A stretch of 64,000 bases of DNA from Larus michahellis (lineage: Eukaryota > Chordata > Aves > Charadriiformes > Laridae), in assembly GCF_964199755.1 (NCBI RefSeq), contig NC_133903.1:7209001-7273000 (forward strand), written 5' to 3'. Below, one piece after another: positions 58,130 through 64,000 of the stretch; position 1 is the stretch's first letter; each line of letters starts with the position of its first letter. The translations under genes were made by a program, and so were the position numbers. Under the pieces are notes generated by a model. That model made no database searches. It was not told the origin of the DNA and saw nothing but the letters and a program-made list of their open reading frames with translations.

Positions 58130-58292
58130 TTTGAGCCTTATCCATCCCTGGAGGTGTTCACGGCCAGGTTGGACGGGGCTTTGAGCAGCCTGGTCTGGTG
58201 GGAGGTGTCCCTGCCCATGGCAGGGGGGTTGGAACTAGATGATCTTTAAGGCCCCTTCCAACCTGAACCATTCTGTGATTCTGTGTTTCTAT
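58130..58292 (+). mobile_element. CR1 LINE 3' end
   Basis: Well-preserved avian CR1 tail: ATCCCTGGAGGTGTTCACGG, GGGCTTTGAGCAGCCTGGTC, GGAACTAGATGATCTTTAAG, CCCCTTCCAACCTGAACCAT, then the terminal octamer-like TTCTGTGATTCTGTG. Confidence 0.95.
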
Positions 58293-58587
58293 CTAAAGGA
58301 GAACTGCCGGCAGCAGCACCAGGCTTTGCACCGGCTCAGGATGAGCGTGGCGCTGCCCGGTAAGGGATGGGCAGCAAAACTCATCCCTGGTGCAACCTCT
58401 GACTTCAGCTCCTTTGCCACTTTTTGTGCCTCCAGCAGATTTCACGGCAGTGCAGCCTCTTTTGCCTTTTGGCTCTTTTGTGCCCATCTCCCCGAGGCAA
58501 ACCTGCGCCCTGCAGAGCCAGGCGGAGTCTCCAGGCAAGGGACCTCCGAGCAGGAGGCTCCGTTACTCGGCCAGACCTGCCATTCAC

Positions 58588-58668
58588 TTACATGGTCTTT
58601 GGCAACTCACTTGAACTCTCTGGGCCTCAGTTTCCCAACCTGAAAACCAAGATGATCCCAATTAATGC
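58588..58668 (+). repeat. MIR-like SINE
   Basis: TTGGCAACTCACTTGAACTC followed by TCTGGGCCTCAGTTTCCCAA matches the MIR core very well. Confidence 0.75.
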
Positions 58669-59523
58669 AGGCGGTGTGAGTTTGCAGAGCGCCGCGTAGC
58701 CGGAGGAGGAGGAGGCAGGCTCTGTACCAGCCTGCATGAGGCTCCTCATCCAAAATGATGTTGACTCCATCCTCTCATCACACTCCCACGGGGACATGCT
58801 GTAGAGACCAAATGGCCAAGTGTCATGTCTAGAACGAGCATTAATGACCAAGCGTGCACAGACCCCATCACAGGGCTGGCCTCCTCAATTGCTTTGTTTT
58901 CATGCTCTGCTGAGTCGCTAACCTTCCAATAAACACCAGAGTCATTATAATAAAAATGTGGAAAATGCTATCATTAAACCACACCGGTTTATTTTTCAAG
59001 TGCCTCTTTCTGGGACATCAAATTCATTTAGATCATTCTCAAAAGCCACAAATCCTGAATGGGTGCAGTAATGCGTGTGGTGGGAGGCGAGAGCACAACA
59101 CGCATTAAATCGGGTAGAGTCAGGGCTCTGACAAGAGGGCTCGGCTGGGTTTATTGCAGGGGTTTAAGACGTGATGCCTCCCGCTGCTCACCCCCCTCAC
59201 CTCCCAGCTGTGCAGATTTTCACACTGAAACCCCAGTTCGTGCTCTGGCATCTCAGCTTAGAGCTGCGGTGGAGGTGGCTGGTCCAGCAGAGAGGAAGGA
59301 GATGACTCCCGGAGAGCCTGAGCATCCGTCGGGATGGGGAGCTACAGAGGCTGCAGCTGCCTCTTCGGCAACCGGGAGCCAGGGTCCTTCCAACAGCAGA
59401 GTCTTCCTCTTACAAAAAGATGAATTTTGTTCCAAAATAAAAGAAAAAGGCCTTAAATCCTTTCCGCAGTAGAGCCGTATGGTTAGATCCCACTCCCCTT
59501 CGCTGTGACACATTCGGAATAAC

Positions 59524-59567
59524 ATCACTAAGGATTCCTCCAGTGATCACTAAGGATTTCTCCAGTG
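59524..59567. repeat. 22-bp tandem duplication
   Basis: Two 22-base copies beginning ATCACTAAGGATT, differing by one C/T. Confidence 0.9.
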
Positions 59568-61224
59568 CTACTGGGGAACCTGAGCAAAGTCTCAGCTCAG
59601 TGTCCATGTAGTTGGCAAATGTGATGCTGGAGCTAATAATTGCATTTATTAAGTGAAAACATAAAAGTGGGGTTTTTGGAAGGGCTTGAGATCGGCTGCT
59701 CACAGACCTGCAGTTCACAGAAGTGATTCGAGAGGCTGAAATCTTAATCTCAGGGAAGTCTCTAGAAAACTTCCACAGGGGCCAGGATTTGTTCAAAAGC
59801 TTTTTATCTACCGAGAAGAACGAGGATTTTGTTCCTCTGGAGGCATTCCTGGCACAAAGACCATCTCGGAGCAGCACGGTGCGATGTGTCCGCTGATGTG
59901 CTACGGTGTTTGGGGGAACATCAGCTTCTGCGAGGGGAATAGGAATCCTAAAATTATATTTTAGTGACTGAGAACATAAATAGAAGACAAATTGCTTGTC
60001 AGCTGTTTCATTCGAAAGATATTTAAACATACTTGGGAGAGGAAACGTGCACTCTGCCTGAGATCCGGAGCCTTACTGTATCAGGCTGAAGGATCTTGAA
60101 GCGCCGTGCAGACACAACAGCCTGGCTGTAAGCAGGAATCATTCAATGCGCTGGGAGGAAAGAGTTCAATTCAGTTCCCGGAGAGTTTATCAGCGTGACA
60201 AGTTATTCAAGTCATGCCAAAAATACACATAAAAGACACTTCAGGCAGATCTCTAGGAATGAGAAAATCTTCCACTCCTGGGTGGGAAGGTTGAGCCCAC
60301 GTCGGTGTAGTGCTGCAGCGAGACACGAGCTGCGAAACCGCCTGTTTTCTTGGGAATGGGGGCAGAGGCAGGAATGAGCCCCCGCCTGCTGCAGGCTGAG
60401 CCTCAGGTCGTTCAGAATTGATCCGTCTCTCACGGAGAGAAGGAAGACTAATGGCTTTTTATTGAGTGAAATAAAGCCGGCAGCGCGTGTGTCCCATCGT
60501 GAACTGGGGTTCGGTGAGGGAGGGATGCGATGTGATTGTCTGTGTGCTGTACCGATGCCATTCATTAATGGCTCTATTAAAACATCAAAGTGGTGACACC
60601 ATTCACAATGTTCGGAGCACTCAAAGGGTGACAAAAATAGCTCACCCATCAATGATCTCCTCGGTGGGAGACGGGAGCCCGGCTTCATTTTCACTGTGAG
60701 TCTGGGTTCTTCCAAGAAGCAGGGCCATGGGTGAGTTGGACTCTCTGGGTCCAGTTCTTCAACAGCAACTAGTCAAGCTCTGCACAGACATAATTTCCAG
60801 CAGTCTGCTTGGGAAAAGGCCATGATCCCCTTCTTAACAACTGGGAATTTCACTCGCTCCAAGCTTTCCCAGAAGAGGAAAATCATAAGGCTCTGCCCTG
60901 ACCTTTCTTCTCTCCTTCCTCCCCCAGCCCCGCTCTCCCTGGCCCCTGCCTGGCCAAGGGGCTGGTTCCTACAGGAGGAAGTTGTTGCTTGGCCGAGATG
61001 AGCAGAACCTGCTCCCACACGCCGGGGGGTCCCCAGCATGGGTCCATCTCCTGCTTCAACGTGGCACCACGTCCCCATGCCTGAGCAGAGGGTCACAAAA
61101 TGCTGGGGAGACTAACGGTGGGAGCATGTTAAAATAATATCAGCAAGGAGAAGGAGGCACACAGGAGCATGCAAAATGCTAAGAATAAAATTAATCAAGT
61201 TGCTGGGTGGCCTGAAAAAAAAAA

Positions 61225-61430
61225 TTATTTAGTCATAGTTCAGTGTATAAAGCCAAGAACTTGGCTAATAAACAAGAGGAACTGGAATTGCTCCCCGATG
61301 AGCATAAATTGGACCTGCTTGGTTTTATTAAGGAATCTGGGGGGGAAAGTCACCTGACTGGAACGGCAAAATTCATGGTAATATCCTATTTAAGAAGAAC
61401 TGAGTTGCAGAAGAGGAGGGGAAACAGCCT
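61225..61430 (+). mobile_element. Degenerate CR1 ORF2 fragment (endonuclease start)
   Basis: The frame from 61243 reads VYKAKNLANKQEELELLPDE, LDLLGFIKESGGESH, then ISYLRRTELQKRRG. This follows the CR1 endonuclease N-terminal pattern (YTNA..NKQEELE...D...ETW..ESH...FR.DRQGRRG). The catalytic-region residues are altered, so it is dead. In plus orientation and far from the CR1 tail at 58.1 kb. Confidence 0.75.
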
Positions 61431-62550
61431 GACAAATCCCCTGCAAATGGTCTTGAGCACTTTGCTGCAGGAGAAAGTGCAAAGCGGCTGCTTCCTCCCG
61501 TCCACTGCAGGCTCCCGAATCGCAGGAGGGAGGAGAATGACCGGCTCCTCACATCCCTCCGAAATATCCATCGGCAAAACATTGTGTAGTCACAAGATTT
61601 CGATCCAGGCAACATTAAGGGGCTCTCAGCAGGAGGCAGCAGGGATGGTGTTACTGAATCCCTAACCCTCCGGTTCGTTAGGAAGTGGCACCAGAGAGTG
61701 TTGGAACGGACTGGAAATACCAGGTCCTGTAATTTCTCTGGATTACGAAGGCAGTAGGCTTTGGTGAGAGGGAGACAAGTTGGCAGGTGTCCCATGGGAA
61801 TCAGGTATTCATCTCCTGGGTCATCTCTCTTTTCCTAAAGAAGAGGTGAAAGAGCAGGAGTTACTGAAGCAGCTGTTTGGGTAGGAAGGAGGCAGCTGGC
61901 CGGTTTTAACTGTGATGGAATAGTGACCAAGAGCAGACAGAGATCCGGGGGTAGCATTCATGCAGGTGTGAGCTGTGCACGAGCACAGCAGCCGTCTGGG
62001 CCCCCCGCACGGGTTCGGTGTCTCATCTCTTCCTGTTGCTTTGCACCTCTGAAGCAGTCACAACGATGCCCTGCACCAAGGCATGTTCATAGGACCTCCG
62101 AACCGCGGGTGGGCTATTAGTCTGAGCTGAGAGAGAGAGGGGAGTGGAATCGGGGTCTCAACACTTGGTGGGTTCTGCAAAGGTGGAGAGGAGCCAGTCG
62201 AGCTCTGCACAGCAGGACAGCCATGCTCCCTGGGACATGTGGGCCCTCTGCTCCCCCCCAGCAGCGGCATCGTCTCTGCATTGAGGCAGGTATCCAAAGC
62301 AGGACTTCAGTCCTCGTTGCCCACCTCCATCTGGTACCCCACTCAGGATGAATTTTGCTAAAAAAATCACTGTGATTTGTTCTTACTTACGGTTCCTCCA
62401 GGGAATATTCCTGTGCTTGTAGTCGGTCTCTCTCTAGGCAGTGAGGCTGGGGGTCATACCTGAAGGAGAGAGGGGGTGTAGGTCCCCTCTGAAGGTCCTC
62501 ACTTGCAGCCAGTTTACACCATCTCTTCCTCCAGCAGTAAATCCTGCAGA
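61431..62550. other. Intergenic, nothing recognised
   Basis: Moderate-GC sequence between the CR1 fragment and the NPW upstream repeat; no feature supported. Confidence 0.5.
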
Positions 62551-62559
62551 TCCCGAGGG

Positions 62560-62850
62560 GCCGGGGAGGATGCTGGGCTGCGGGGAGGTTTGTGGGGCTG
62601 CAGGGGGATGTGCTGTGGGGGTTGCTTAGGGCCATGGGGAAGATACTCGGGGCTGCAAAGGGGACCACGGGGAGGTTGCTTGGGTCGTGAGGAGGGTGCT
62701 CAGGTTTGCAAGGAGGATGCTCAAGGATGCTCGGGACTGCAGGGGAGATGCTCGGGGAGGCAAGGGGGATGCCTAGGGCTGCAGGGGGATGCTCAAGGAT
62801 GGGGGGGATGCTCAAGGGTGGGAGGGATGCTCGGGGCCATGGGGCGGATG
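62560..62850. repeat. GGATGCTCGGGGCTGCAGGG-type tandem repeat upstream of NPW
   Basis: Irregular 20-25 bp units (GGATGCTCAAGGATG, GATGCTCGGGGAGGC, GATGCCTAGGGCTGCAGGG) over nearly 300 bases, about 250 bases before the NPW ATG. Confidence 0.8.
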
Positions 62851-62993
62851 CCGGCCCCCCGGGGGGAAAGGTTGCAGGGGGAGGGCGGGGGGCCGTTGGG
62901 GGCGGCGGGTAGGAGGTGCGGGGGGCCGGGGCTGGCAGCCGGGCGGCCGGGGGCTGCCGGGGCGGAGCCGCGGGGTGCCCCTCCCGACGGTGG

Positions 62994-62999
62994 TATAAA
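62994..62999 (+). promoter_or_regulatory. NPW: NPW TATA box
   Basis: TATAAA in a GC-rich promoter, 105 bases before the ATG. Predicts transcription start near 63025. Confidence 0.7.
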
Positions 63000-63103
63000 C
63001 CGGCGGGGCGCGGGCGCGGGGCAGCCTTCGCTGGGGCGCCCGGGGCCGGGGTGCACCCCTGCCTGCACCCTGCCCGCCGCCTGCCCGCCGGGAGCCCGGA
63101 GCG

Positions 63104-63499
63104 ATGGCGAGGGGGCAGCTGTCGGGGGGCGCCTGGGGAGCCCTGGTGCTGCTGGGGCTGATGCTGCCGGCGGCACCGGCGGGCGCTTGGTACAAGCACG
63201 TCGCCAGCCCGCGGTACCACACGGTGGGGCGCGCCTCGGGGCTACTCATGGGCGTCCGCCGCTCCCCCTACCTCTGGCGCCGGGAGCTGCCGGCCGAGCC
63301 CCCCCGCCGCCCCGGGGGAGCCGCCCCCGCCGCCGCCCCGCCGCCCCCTGGCCGCCCCGACGGGGAGACCCCGCCGCCCGCCCCGCCGCCGCCGGCTGGT
63401 CCCGGCCGCCTCCTGCAGCGCCTGCTCCGGCGGGGCTGGGGATGGGGGGGTCCCCGCCCGGCCCCCGCCCGGCCGCCTCCCGGCCCCCGCGGAGCTCAG
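63104..63499 (+). CDS. NPW: NPW coding exon 1
   Basis: Signal peptide, both mature peptide forms and most of the preserved precursor lie in this exon. It is very GC-rich, which leaves several other frames open; only this frame gives the NPW peptide. Confidence 0.95.
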
Positions 63500-64000
63500 G
63501 TAACCCCGACGGGCGGGCGGGGGGGGGCGCAGTGGAGCCCGGGGGTGTCGCCGGGGCCGGGGGGCACGGTCTGTCCGCAGCGCAGCGGGGTGCTGGGGGG
63601 GTGACACCCTGCCTGGGGTGCAGGAGGCTCGCTGCGGTCTCTCTGCGGCACCCTGGGGTGCTGGGGGGGGTGTCTTCCCCTGTTGATGGGGGATGCACGG
63701 AGCCGTGGAGGGGTTTCACCGGGTGAATGGGGGTGCATGGAGCCTTGGAGGGGTTTTGCCAGGTTAACAGGGGTGCATGGAGCCATTGTGGGGGGCTACC
63801 AGGTAAATGGGGGTGCATAGAGGGGTTTTATCAGTCAACAGGGGTGCTCGGAGCCATGGAGGGGTTTTCCCAGGTAAATTGGGTGCGTGGAGGGGTTTTA
63901 CAAAGTAAATGGGGGTGCGCAGAGCCTTGGAGGGGTTTCACCAGGTAACGGGGGTGCATGGAGCCTTGCTGCGTTCTCCCATCCCGCAGGAACCAGGATT
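63104..64000 (+). CDS. NPW: Neuropeptide W precursor (3' end cut by window)
   Basis: Exon 1 (63104-63499) codes 132 residues; donor CAG|GTAACC, phase 0. Residues 1-28 form a signal peptide with core [18 protein letters not shown]. Mature NPW-23 is residues 29-51, starting [20 protein letters not shown] and ending MGV, then Arg-Arg 52-53; NPW-30 extends to SPYLW at 58, followed by Arg-Arg 59-60. Compared with human, I see Ser for Ala and Val for Leu. The rest (about 61-132) is a Pro/Arg/Gly-rich propeptide unlike the human one. A consensus acceptor (CCGCAG) at 63984-63989 suggests exon 2 begins at 63990 and continues past the window. NPW is a secreted ligand of NPBWR1/2 G-protein receptors (family knowledge). 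Position beside ZNF598 matches human. Confidence 0.94.
63685..63972. repeat. About 40-bp tandem repeat in NPW intron 1
   Basis: Repeated GGGTGCATGGAGCCTTGGAG plus GGGTTTTACCAGGTAAATGG units, some shortened to 30 bp. Each full copy carries a donor-like CAGGTAA. It fills most of the short intron up to the predicted exon 2 acceptor. Confidence 0.9.
63990..64000 (+). CDS. NPW: NPW exon 2 start (partial, predicted)
   Basis: Eleven bases after the acceptor, reading Glu-Pro-Gly in the frame left by exon 1. Too short to recognise; the call rests on the splice site and phase alone. Confidence 0.5.

Noticed and set aside
59410-60030. 206-codon minus-strand open frame
   Set aside because: Long for the local base composition, but no recognisable family, composition not protein-like throughout, and no splice or promoter context. 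Chance is plausible in 64 kb.
62503-63726. Long open frames of 277-407 codons on both strands around NPW exon 1
   Set aside because: Product of extreme GC content and tandem repeats; the NPW frame alone gives a known peptide.

Overview
The window reads as a bird nuclear genome segment. It has vertebrate spliced genes, CR1 LINE fragments (including the avian-type CR1 3' end), an avian-type solo ERV LTR and old MIR-like SINEs. The gene order SYNGR3 (+), ZNF598 (-), NPW (+) is the one known from human 16p13.3, so this is a conserved amniote syntenic block. The sequence does not identify the species. All three genes were identified from their translated exons; all exon borders below were read from GT/AG splice sites and checked for phase.

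Layout. 1-4740 is upstream sequence with one MIR-like SINE and no supported gene. 4741-5670 is a 20-bp-unit minisatellite lying just before the CpG-rich SYNGR3 promoter. SYNGR3 (5939-25807) has four coding exons giving 230 residues, with a 11-kb first intron, and is followed by a probable long 3'UTR ending near 30980. ZNF598 lies tail to tail with it: twelve coding exons on the minus strand (49219 down to 32963) giving 875 residues. The two terminal poly(A) signals are only 46 bases apart. ZNF598 introns hold an antisense CR1 fragment and a solo LTR with a 5-bp target duplication. The ZNF598 CpG island (about 48780-49620) carries an iterated ACCATAGAGA motif and is followed by a 46-bp minisatellite. 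50.1-62.5 kb is mostly gene-poor and contains a second LTR, CR1 and MIR fragments and one unassigned exon-like open frame. NPW starts at 63104 behind a TATA box; its second exon is cut by the window end.

The genes do not form one pathway. SYNGR3 is a synaptic-vesicle tetraspan protein, ZNF598 is the E3 ubiquitin ligase that senses collided ribosomes, and NPW is a secreted neuropeptide precursor. I saw no clearly novel system. The items most worth checking are the orphan exon-like frame at 56433-56623, the perfect palindromes at 7640-7682 and 43704-43729, the iterated ATG-bearing motif in the ZNF598 promoter, and the abutting convergent gene ends.
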